Source: Oreohelix idahoensis
Taxonomy: Eukaryota; Mollusca; Gastropoda; Stylommatophora; Oreohelicidae
Assembly (NCBI GenBank): GCA_024509875.1
Contig: JAMPIV010012163.1
Span: forward strand, 1-64,000
Direction of reading: 5' to 3'
Length of the DNA: 64,000 nucleotides
Positions 23,291-32,385 of the stretch are shown piece after piece. The notes under the pieces were generated by a model, which was given only the letters and a program-made list of their open reading frames with translations, searched no databases and had not been told where the DNA came from. The first letter of the stretch is position 1. Each line of letters starts with the position of its first letter. The position numbers and the translations under genes were made by a program.

Positions 23291-23458
23291 CTTTCTCTCA
23301 CCTTTTGTTTGTCCTAACATGCAGACATAAGCTCCAGAAATTCTCCGGGATGAACACGAGGTAATCGGCAGTCTTCTCCCATGTTCTAGATGGCGCATTT
23401 GTATGACATTGATGGTAAACTGCTTGAAGTTGTCGTCGCTGGTTGAATGTCTACCAAG

Positions 23459-23720
23459 GAGCCGCGCTGGTGTAATGGTTACCACACTGCGCTGGCGATC
23501 GGGTGATCCAGGTTCAAGCCCGGGCGAGGACATTTGAAGATGTGTCGTCGACCGGGACGACTGGATTAATTCGAGCCCTGTGTGGTGGGTTTTGATGGTA
23601 ATGAAAAAAGTAGTAAGAATGTGTCTACAGAATGAGGTCAGCTATGCAAGTCCCTGAGTCTAATAGTTGAAGTTGATGTTATCAGGGTACCTGACTGCTA
23701 CCACCCTACGATCTCACTCT
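23459..23720 (+). repeat. tRNA-derived SINE
   Basis: The head contains an A-box-like TGGTGTAATGG (23468 onward) and a B box GGTTCAAGCCC at 23511-23521, the spacing of a tRNA-type RNA polymerase III promoter. A body of about 200 bp follows with no tRNA fold, so this is a SINE and not a tRNA gene. Its body shares a CATTTGAAGATGTGTCGTCG block with the fragment at 26120-26300. Confidence 0.65.
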
Positions 23721-24115
23721 GCGATTTATTTTGGGTAACTAGTGTTTGTGATGTTAATTTATATGGCTTGGTATCTAGGGTAATGGAAATGTAGTGATAA
23801 TTGCGTTAAACAAATACACATGTAAGTTACTAAAATTAAATAAACAAGACTGGGTTTAAAGTTATGATATATATGTATATACAATTTAATTTCCTGTCCC
23901 TCAAATTTTTTAGGACAGGAATGTTTAACTTAAAATGAAATTATGGTTTAATCAAATTAAATACACAAGAAGGACATCTGTTCAATATATTTTAATATGT
24001 TAAAGTTTCTAAACTGTTATTCCCTGGTGGAAAAAACCCTGTTATACGAAGAGTCAATATTGGGAAAAACTGGTTTTCACATCATTTCACAAACTGTTAC
24101 TGAATAGGGTGGAGA

Positions 24116-24334
24116 TTAAATACATTTGAGTTTGCATAAGCCCGCTAGATATAGGCTTATCTTAGAATCCTTGTAGACCCTGGATGACTGGTTCGCAAAC
24201 ACTGCACACTTCTCCACTGCAGTGTATTCTGGAAACTGCGAATACGTGTATGATTTGATAAAGAAACAACCAGTAGGTTGCCTCAACTTCTGCAGCTCCG
24301 ACTTCTGACCAACTTGAAACTGGGCGATGTAACC
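24116..24334 (-). CDS. Terminal coding exon of an unidentified gene (gene X)
   Basis: On the minus strand a clear 3' splice site (TTCCTCTTGTTTCAG) at 24335 leads into 72 codons and TAA. The exon starts in phase 0 with GYIAQFQVGQKSELQ and contains KSYTYSQFPEYTAVEK. Its composition is ordinary, not repetitive or transposon-like. It joins in phase to the exon at 24811-24965. I do not recognise the protein family. It could also be an old retroelement remnant, but the matching splice phases favour a host gene. Confidence 0.5.
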   Translation of the reverse strand, partial: GYIAQFQVGQKSELQKLRQPTGCFFIKSYTYSQFPEYTAVEKCAVFANQSSRVYKDSKISLYLAGLCKLKCI

Positions 24335-24810
24335 CTGAAACAAGAGGAACAGGCCTTCCTAAGTCCCTAGTTAATGGTCTCCACCACTACCAATTTAACA
24401 TCATTAAACAAGTATTGTGATCAGATAAGATAGCTAACTAAATTAGCTACAGTCCTTAACTTTATTGTGACTTCTTAATAAATAGTGGGTCTCTTCTTTT
24501 CCACCTAGTCTCAACGCCCCTGTCAATATACATCATCTTCTTCAGCTGAAATACAATCTTTTCTTTTCTCCAAGGTTAATATACTAATAGGCCTGCCAGT
24601 GACTTCCTGGTCTTACAGTCAAAATATGTATTACAATATTCAACTCAAATTTAGTGTAATTTGCTTCCTAAGTCTTCTTAGACATGCCTCTGCTCCTAGT
24701 ATGTCGCAATCTTCCACAAAGGCAAAATGTCGTACACACACAATGTTATGGTGCCCTATCTGGGTTGGCCTCTACATCAAATAATGTATTAAAAAGGTTA
24801 TGCATCTTAC

Positions 24811-24965
24811 CGCAATCAATGAAATAATCACACAATTTATTAAAGGTGTACAGGCTGTTAATGGGTCAACTCTAGACCGCTGCTGCTTCAGACGCAAAGG
24901 CAACAGGTCATAAATTGCTCTGCAATCAACCTTTCTTGTATGAATTATCTCTCTCAAGTGGTACC
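24811..24965 (-). CDS. Penultimate coding exon of gene X
   Basis: Minus strand: acceptor CTGCTATGCAG ends at 24966, and the exon is 155 bp (two bases completing a codon, then 51 codons including YHLREIIHTRKVDCRAI and SRVDPLTACTPL). It ends at a consensus donor GTAAGA at 24810. Its end phase 0 fits the phase 0 start of the exon at 24116-24334, 476 bp downstream. No further upstream exon was found before the transposon-rich region. Confidence 0.5.
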
Positions 24966-26119
24966 CTGCATAGCAGATGCGGTAGTTTTATTTCCCTCTA
25001 TGTCTATTCTAACATTAACCAATCAGTTTAAACTACACCGATTGGACATTTATTTTTGAAAATCCCAAACCTTTATTTACGCTTTTCAAATAAGTTCGTC
25101 CGTCGCTTTAGGATTGGCAAAACTTCAAAGTTATACCTCTCCCTTCCTCCTTGTAGAGTCTATCAAAAAGAGGCAAGTCAATGTGACTTGTTTCCAAGCA
25201 ACGACTATAAAAATGTTACTTTTAAATCGGGCTGGGATATCAGTGTGATCGTCTGTCTGTGTTGTCAATTTTATTTTATGCGATAACTCAAGTCACTTTT
25301 GAAGCTATCTAAAAGATGAAAAGTGATTTTTAATCAGGCTAGTGTCCTTTATCTATCCAGTAGATTTTCATCTAAGTCTTACCTAAGTTTGCATCTTTGT
25401 ACTTTTCTCTTTATTTATGTCTAGATACGTTTTTCATAGGAAATAGTATAGTATTGAATAAACAACATTATTGCTTTTAATTCCATTCTGTCTTTTCCTT
25501 TTTATTCATCCTTCTATAGAATGCATTACATTATTTACGTTTTCTGTCTTTCTTTAGTCCCATTCGTTCCCCTGCCCTCATGTGTTCGTTAGTTTCAGTT
25601 TGCAAATACCCAAGTGGTTGTAGACTTTTCCCATACTAACCCCCTCTCTCTCTATCTCCCGTCTCTTTTTCAGACGAAACACGCGTTGGCTGAATGCCAA
25701 AACGCTTTTATGTTATATTTAAAAATTAGGACGGAGTGACGAAAACGCCTTTGGTAATCGGGGATGGGTACCCTCGCGTGGCGTTAATAGTTTCAAATCG
25801 CATGCCTCTCGTTGGCGTTTTTGAAACTGCGACGTTCTGAAAAAACGACGTCTAACGACACTGTTGCATGTTGTAACTAATAAAAGATTCTTAGAATACG
25901 TTAGTTAAAAAAAATTCAAGGAGTGTCCAATTTTTGCATTAGATTTTATCGTCCTTGACAATTTTCAAATTCTTATAGTAGTGGGTTATAAACGGTAACT
26001 TTACGTCACTAGAATTGGACTATTGAGAAATATGAGCAGGGTAAATGGTGGCGGGATGTGTATAGGAGCTATCTTGGCGTATTGAAACAAAATTCAAATA
26101 CAGTATTATCATTATAATT
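24966..26119. other. Unassigned intron or intergenic sequence
   Basis: AT-rich and without recognisable elements. A 76-codon plus-strand frame at 25056-25286 has no supporting signal. Confidence 0.4.
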
Positions 26120-26310
26120 TGAGTGGGAGGGTTAAAAACGGTGCATTTTATTACACCCTGGGCGAAAACATTTGAAAGAGTGTCGTCGACCAGGGACTGG
26201 CAGCTCCTGAGCCGACCCAGCTCTAATGGGTACCCTCCGAAGACGGCGAGTATCTGCCTGAATGGCGATTGGACACTTGTCATTGTAGAGGGAAAAAAGG
26301 GAAACTCACA
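26120..26310 (+). repeat. SINE body fragment
   Basis: Shares a GTGTCGTCGACC block with the SINE at 23459 and a GAGCCGACCCAGCTC...ATGGGTACC block with the SINE at 27150. The tRNA-like head is missing. Confidence 0.5.
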
Positions 26311-26322
26311 TAAAAATCAGTC

Positions 26323-26525
26323 TCAGGTTAGATATACTAACCGGAGATTCTTGCCTCGAAATGCAACTGCTCTCTCAGTTAAGGCAGCTGCTATCCACCT
26401 TGTTAGCCATGGGTTTACACCACATTCCTTTATACAGTCCATCAAGGTTGCAAAGTCAACGCTGTTGTAAGCATCCTCTAGGTCAATTGCCACAGCTACC
26501 GTTTCTTGAAGAAATAAAGAGGGGG
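26323..26525 (-). pseudogene. LINE reverse transcriptase fragment (inverted part)
   Basis: The minus strand encodes VAVAIDLEDAYNSVDF followed by a WLTRWIAAALTERAV segment, the pattern of RT motif A and the following helices in non-LTR retrotransposons. Only about 65 codons remain. It abuts, in opposite orientation, the RNase H fragment at 26526 onward. This is the arrangement produced by twin priming during LINE insertion. Confidence 0.7.
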
Positions 26526-27098
26526 ATGTCATGGGTTGCGCAGGCGGAGGAGACTATTAGACAGGTGACCCCAGTTGAAAGTATATTCAAGGGAGAAGAG
26601 TGGAGTAAGTCAGATGAGAGCTGGATGAACTACCAGCAAGTCATTATCAGCCTTGGTAGAGAATGCAGAACTTGGCCCAATGGGAGAGCAGAGCTGGAAG
26701 TTGATCAGCTTATAAATGATAATGCTGGGGATGATGATGCCATTGTGTACACTGATGGGTCTGTAATCTGTGGTAATAAATCAGGGTGGGGCTTCTCTGC
26801 TAGAGTAAAGGGCAGAACCATCGCTGAACATAGCGGGGCTTACATGATAACAACCTCCGGCATGAGAATGGAGGTAGAGGCAGTTACTGCTGCCTTAAGA
26901 TGGCTGTCTGAGACTTTATTTACAAAGGCATTTATTGTATCAGACTTACACTCCATGCTTCGAAAGGACCAAAGTGGTCGGCTTCGACATGAATGGAAAA
27001 CCTCCATAGAGGCATCGAATCTTCAAGAACTGAAATGGATCTACAGTCCTGGTCTTGCTGGGGTACGTGGCAATGAAAGAGCTGACAGACTAGCTTCA
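26526..27098 (+). pseudogene. LINE RNase H fragment
   Basis: The frame encodes an RNase H type I domain: DDAIVYTDGSV (first Asp), MRMEVEAVTAAL (Glu), VSDLHSML (Asp) and RGNERADRLA (last Asp). The usual His motif PGHSG reads PGLAG. RNase H domains of this kind sit after RT in I/Jockey/R1-like LINEs. The frame runs into an A-run at 27099 that belongs to an inserted antisense SINE tail. Confidence 0.75.
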
Positions 27099-27138
27099 AA
27101 AAAAAAAAAAAAAAAAAGGAACCCGTTACACGCCCATC
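27099..27138 (-). repeat. Antisense SINE 3' end
   Basis: An 18-nt A-run followed by CCCGTTACACGCCCAT is the reverse complement of the 3' end of the adjacent SINE (ATGGGCGTGTAACGGG plus T-rich tail). It is a separate, truncated copy inserted in the LINE. Confidence 0.6.
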
Positions 27139-27149
27139 TATTAGAGAAT

Positions 27150-27429
27150 AGGAGCCGTGGTAGCATAGTGGTTAGTGCACTGGCTTCCTAGCGCAGTGGT
27201 CTATGGTTCGATCCCCAGATGAGGTAGGATTTGTTTAGGCCACAAACGGCTCCTGGGTCGACCCAGCCCCAAATGGGTACCAGAGCAACTCTGGGAAGGT
27301 TAAGGCGGCCGGCGTGATGCTGACCACATCACCCCTAGTGTGCCGACGGTCAAGAAAATATGAGCCTAACACCATATTTCCAATATGCCTCAATGGGCGT
27401 GTAACGGGATCCTTTCTTTCTTTTTCTCG
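27150..27429 (+). repeat. tRNA-derived SINE, complete, with 11-bp target-site duplication
   Basis: A box TAGCATAGTGG (27161-27171) and B box GGTTCGATCCC (27205-27215) form a type 2 polymerase III promoter. The body ends in ATGGGCGTGTAACGGGATCC and a T-rich (CTTT)n-like tail. TATTAGAGAAT occurs at 27139-27149 and 27430-27440 and is the target-site duplication. This is the reference copy for the fragments at 22970, 26120 and 27099. Confidence 0.85.
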
Positions 27430-27440
27430 TATTAGAGAAT

Positions 27441-27660
27441 GACACTGCAATCGATGAATCATCAAGGCTAAGATTACTGGAATTCGGCATCAAACGTAAG
27501 ACCAGCAGGGGTGGACGTATGAGAGGACGCATCCGCCATGTATACAACCAGTGCGCAACATGAACAATTAGCATTCATACCCTTCGACATTTGCTGCGGG
27601 AGACTGAGCACCTATGTGTTTGCCCGGAGTGCAATAACGTCGATTCTGATTAACAATAGC
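27441..27660 (+). pseudogene. C-terminal remnant of the LINE interrupted by the SINE
   Basis: After the SINE, frames read NDTAIDESSRLRLLEFG and, after a shift, LRHLLRETEHLCVCPEC ending in TAA. A Cys-rich end after RNase H is common in such LINEs. Assignment to the same copy as 26526-27098 is inferred from position. Confidence 0.4.
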
Positions 27661-29593
27661 AAAAGTCTAGTTCACAAAACACGGAACACTTGAAATGGGA
27701 TTAATTGAGAGGGGTCATTTTTGTGACATTGCATACGTTACCTTTTATCATATTATTCAAAATGGTGCATAGGGGTAGTCCACTTATGATGCTTCGCAAT
27801 TTTTTAAACTACCAACACCTCACCCCCCACCCCGCTCCCATATGTCACATTTGGTCACAAAAACCAAGAATTCCCGGCTCCCTTTGTTCATATGTAACAT
27901 CACAAAACTCTCCCTTCCCCCATTGCGTCCCACAATTTTGTTGTTGTAATACTGACAAGTAAAATAGTGTTTAATTAATAAGGCTTTCACGAAGACTTCT
28001 GTGCTGGTTAAATGTTGCTAAATTTATTGAAAATATCGCCCCTTTTGTCTTAATTTAATTTGAAACAATTAAAAAAAAATTAAATATATTATTACCACAC
28101 TGTCGTAGATTTTATCAGATAGGTAATAGATGTTTATAGTCTTGTCTAAGCAGAGGTGATAGTGATGACAATGTGAATGTAAGGGGTAAGAAACAGTTTT
28201 ATCACGAGGTGATCATGTAAGAGAAAGGACAGTCTCTGGATAGAATAATTGATCTAATCCAGCCTATCTGGATGACTAAATTTAAATCAGACGCACTTTC
28301 TCTCCTTGTACGAAATACAAGTTACACTACACTCAAATGCACACAATTCTGTTACAAATACGAACGTGAAAACAAACTATGAATAACATATAATGGATAG
28401 GGGTTGACCGACACGATAACTAAAGGTTTAATAAAGTTTATTATCAATAGAAGATCACAACAATAAGCATATACATTACTAGATCATGGTTTACAGACAA
28501 AATTGCAAAAGAAGAAATTAATCAAATAGGTTCTCCCCCTCTGGTAAAGGAATAGAAAAGACGATCCCAACAGAGGTTAATTAACCCAAAAGATCAAAAG
28601 TTAACAATAAGTTATGAAATAGTCAGTATGGGAAAAGAATAGGTTCCTAATGTAATCTATCCCGTGACTACTCAAATTAGTGAGATAAAAAAAGAAAGAA
28701 GAAACCACATAAGTATATGATGTTAACAAAAGACATAAGTTTCTTTCTCCGTTCATTCAATTTACACCCATTCAGTGGCCACTTTCAGACTTTTGCTTAC
28801 CCCAGTAGTTGTCGCAGGCATTCTAAGGAAATACACTAATAAGTAATAAGACTATTTAGTGTCAAATTTAAGTTTTGCCAAATCCAGCCCTAGACTCGCC
28901 GTAGTTGCTGACTGCAAATTTCACGGGAGTCGCTAGAGTCGGTGATTTAATTTGTCCTGGATACAATGTTATCTATGCCTTTCGTTGGTTGGATTAAGGT
29001 TCATGCGTGGTGATAGCCGACGTAGGCTGAATAGAACATATATATAGTTCCTATGTTGTTTAGCCTCAGGTGGCTGAGACGCTAGGTTAAGTTACACAAA
29101 TGTTGCTAACAATATATTTCGCCACAGCTGGCTGATGAGATTGATATAAGTAAATCTGGTAATAGTTCTGGTCCAGTTAATATTATAATTTAATGGTTCT
29201 ATTCTGGTTTCTCTAATGAAAATTAGGAAAATTGGACCACACAGGTCACAGCAAGAAGCTCATCAATATTAAATATCCCTGGATGCTTATAATATTATAC
29301 GTTCGTATGGTCATAAGTTCATATGGCCATAAAAAACCCGCTAGTACCCAGGTTGATCAGCCTAGATTTTAGGAAAAAAAAATATAAACATTTAACCAAA
29401 TTATCAATATCATATTTAACACGTGTTAAAATAGGACCTCTTCACCACTCCGTTATAAATTAGATTTACAACACACGTGTCTAGCTTATCCTATCGTTTT
29501 TTTAACGCGTGATATGAACACTAGTCATTAAAAAAATTACATAAAATGGATAGAAGTAAATAATATATACCGTCAGTAGACAGTTATTTAATG
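27661..29593. other. AT-rich sequence without recognised features
   Basis: No coding frame beyond background. An AATAAAGTTTATTATC segment near 28430 resembles LTR or 3' UTR sequence on the minus strand, but no second copy in the window confirms an LTR. Confidence 0.4.
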
Positions 29594-29598
29594 TATGT
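29594..29598. other. Target-site duplication of element 3, left copy
   Basis: TATGT directly precedes the left LTR; the same five bases follow the right LTR at 38092-38096. Five-base duplications are typical for Ty3-type integrases. Confidence 0.85.
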
Positions 29599-31883
29599 TG
29601 TCACGAAATGGATTTAGGACTAAAGACTGTCTACCTATAGTGACAAGACACTAGTGAGAAGGAAGACTGGAAAATTAGATTCAGATAGAAATATAGTGCA
29701 AAAAGTGAAAGTTGAGACCATTGGCTCCGAGGTTGAGAACCGAGGTTGATTCTTTCCTCGCCACTTCGGACGTTTAAATTGCTATGGCCTCGAACCACCT
29801 CTAACTACCCTATGGGGATAAGGTTCAATTAAGATTCACAAACACCAAGGTACAGACAACATATAGCTACTGTACTAAAGGAAATGACTGATGCCAGCTA
29901 CAATTTATACAAGTTTATTATACACCTATAAACAACAAACATATGCATGTCCCATACATCAAGTGCGAGGATGCACTCCTGAAAACAAAATCAAGCACAG
30001 TTAAAAATGCATCAACCCCAACCCTTCTCCCACAATTGCAACCTGTATGGAGAAAGAAGGTAAGGTTAACTGAAATGAACTACACTGCACTTGATGTCGC
30101 CTACCCTCCAAACTAGCTGTTCTAAATTCTAACTCTAACTCTAAGTCCACTGATAGCTGGAACGACGGCGAAGTGACTACACAATCTCTGCACAGACTTC
30201 GGTTCTACACAGCCTATCCTGGAATCTCCTGAACACAACTAACTGCACCTCTAAACTTCAGCAGCTGTCCTCTGCTATGATTCACCAAAACTAACAGTTC
30301 TGCCTATCTGTGCTGACTTCAGTAGAGAGAATGTTTACCCTATCTCTCTCCACTACTCTGGAATTGACTGAGGTTTAACAGAACCCCCCTGGATTCTGGA
30401 CTGGAACTGTAGCTGACTTCTACCACTCTGAAATTACCTGCCCGAGTATCTATAACTGGGCCGTCGGCTTTATTATGGCCGTGAAGAAACGAACACAAAA
30501 TTACCACAACGCTGGCAGCCTGCCAAATCTGCGTGTGTAACGAGCGTCAGAGCTCAGGATTTATCCACAAAAATCCTATTCGCTGGAAAATGTCTTCCCC
30601 TGGCTGGGAAAACGTATTTTCTTCCTCTCCTTCCACTACTGGCAACTAACGTAAAACCCTTGCGGTTCTGCGAATGCCCCAACTTTGCCGTGGGAGAAAT
30701 TTTGTGGTCTCAAAATTCCGCTCTCATTCCCACAAAGCCGGTACCTGCTGTTTTAGACAAAACAAAACAACAGCTAAACAAACCATAATAATACATTTCA
30801 AATAACAATTAACTTCCTTACTCTTCACCACGTAACTCCCCTCTCTACCTGAGCCTACAAAGTAAACATTGGCTAACCCAGATCGCTTGTTCTGCCTGAC
30901 TAACTCCGAGCAACAACAATATTTTCAATGGCCCGTCTGGGCAGACGTACTGTGGCCTACTTCTTACGCTGACACTAATGCCGTAATGTTTAACACAACT
31001 AAAACTAGCCTTCTCTAGGAATTCCTAAAATTCCCGTCAGTATGATTAATCACCTCAAAATTGAAATAAAATATTATTCCCTTAACATAAATAAATTTCA
31101 TCTCCATCTTCTGAATACACAGAATAACAAAGCACAATCAATAACCTATAACCCTGTTTACGCTAGCATCTACATGCCGTCAAAAGTTATACATAATGGT
31201 TATCAATTAAATACAGTCCTCACGCAAAAATTCATGCTTACCAAATCTCGAATGTCCAACGGAGGGGCAATCGACTTGACTCTGGCAGCCCGGCTTTGGC
31301 AATTTTTTTTTCATTAAAAGAGAAAGAAACTGTGAAATATAGGCCTTTTATAATCAAGACCCCCACGCGCCGACTTCATGACGTCATATGCGCGGCGTGG
31401 TTCTAAAGCCAATGGGCGCTCTGCATTTCAACTGCAGTTAGCTCTCCGCCAATCAGAACCTTAGATCTTTCTGATGCAACCAGTCCCCGCTAGACAAAGA
31501 ACCGGGAATTGGTCCTAGCCCTATACTGCGGAAATGAAGCAAAAATGGCCGCAAATAATTTAACTCCCGAAAAATGCGTATATGGCCACGCAATATCTTT
31601 AAAAAAGGACACTGGTGCAAATCCTGATCTAGCCTCTATAATCTTTCTTCTAGAAAAATACTGTCTAATTCCCTACACCCCCATTCTAAACACATAAAGA
31701 AGAACCATAAAGCAGATGAGATCAAACTCCCTCGTGATCTCATCTTGAAAAAAACGTAAATAATAGAAGGAGAAGAAACATGGAGAAGGATTTTTCTGTA
31801 ATCCCTCCAAAAATAGTGAACAAAATGCAAGGAGAAAAAGACATGGGCCATTTGAAAGACAGAATCTCAGTACTTTCGTCACA
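29599..31883 (-). repeat. Element 3 left LTR (3' LTR in element orientation)
   Basis: Begins TGTCACGAAATGG and ends TTCGTCACA on the plus strand, that is TGTGACGAA...CACGACA-type inverted ends in element orientation. It is 2285 bp long. It lacks a ~475-bp block present in the other LTR and differs from it in a cluster of bases near 31260-31300. Confidence 0.9.
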
Positions 31884-31905
31884 TCACTCCCCCCTTTCAA
31901 AGATT
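31884..31905 (-). other. Polypurine tract of element 3
   Basis: Minus strand GAAAGGGGGGAGTGA directly precedes TGTGACGAAAG, the start of the 3' LTR. It is the plus-strand priming site and fixes the orientation of the element. Confidence 0.8.
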
Positions 31906-31984
31906 GAGCAACGATCGCATTACTGAAATCTCTGTGTTTCACATTGGCCCTTACTCTGTCTACAAGGCTGTCTGTCCTTACCCC

Positions 31985-32385
31985 TCCTATTCAGTGTTCT
32001 TCGACCTTCCTCTTTTGCGTTTCCTCCTTCTTCCTCTCCTAGAATGAGCTCCTATGCTCCGTTGGGAGAGTTGATCTCTCTTCAGACCTGTGCCGTCTAA
32101 TGGCGGGTCTGAACTTTCCCTTGCTATGACCGTCAAAAGGCTGTTCTGGTCAGCTGATGTGACCGGCGGGCGCTGTGGCGACCTGGCAATGGCGACTTCC
32201 TCGCTGCGCGTCAGCAGAGTTGTGACTGCTGGTACCGTGCGAAACTGATGCAACGTCTCGGGTTCCTCTGGTGTAGAGCCTCCGATTTCTTGCTGGGTGT
32301 CTATTGGATCACGATCGACCTCAATAGCTTCTACCTTTGAAGAAAGGTAGGTAAGATCTGCCCCTGGCAGTGGTTCTAGATTCGC
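31985..32385 (-). pseudogene. Downstream frame of element 3, probable former ORF tail
   Basis: A minus-strand frame open from about 32385 (LEPLPGADLTYLSSKVE) to a stop at 31987 lies one frame away from the end of the Gag-protease ORF. It is Ser/Thr/Arg-rich and ends in a basic RRGRRRKRKRGRS stretch. The LPGADLTYLS segment could correspond to sequence after the integrase in relatives. Function unknown. Confidence 0.4.

Noticed and set aside
27150..27250. tRNA gene suggested by A and B boxes (also at 23459)
   Set aside because: No acceptor stem pairing or tRNA length; each is the head of a longer SINE, one with a target-site duplication.
31042..31317. Plus-strand ORF repeated in both LTRs of element 3 (also 36781-36987)
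   Set aside because: Part of the LTR, antisense to the element, truncated differently in the two copies; no coding signature.
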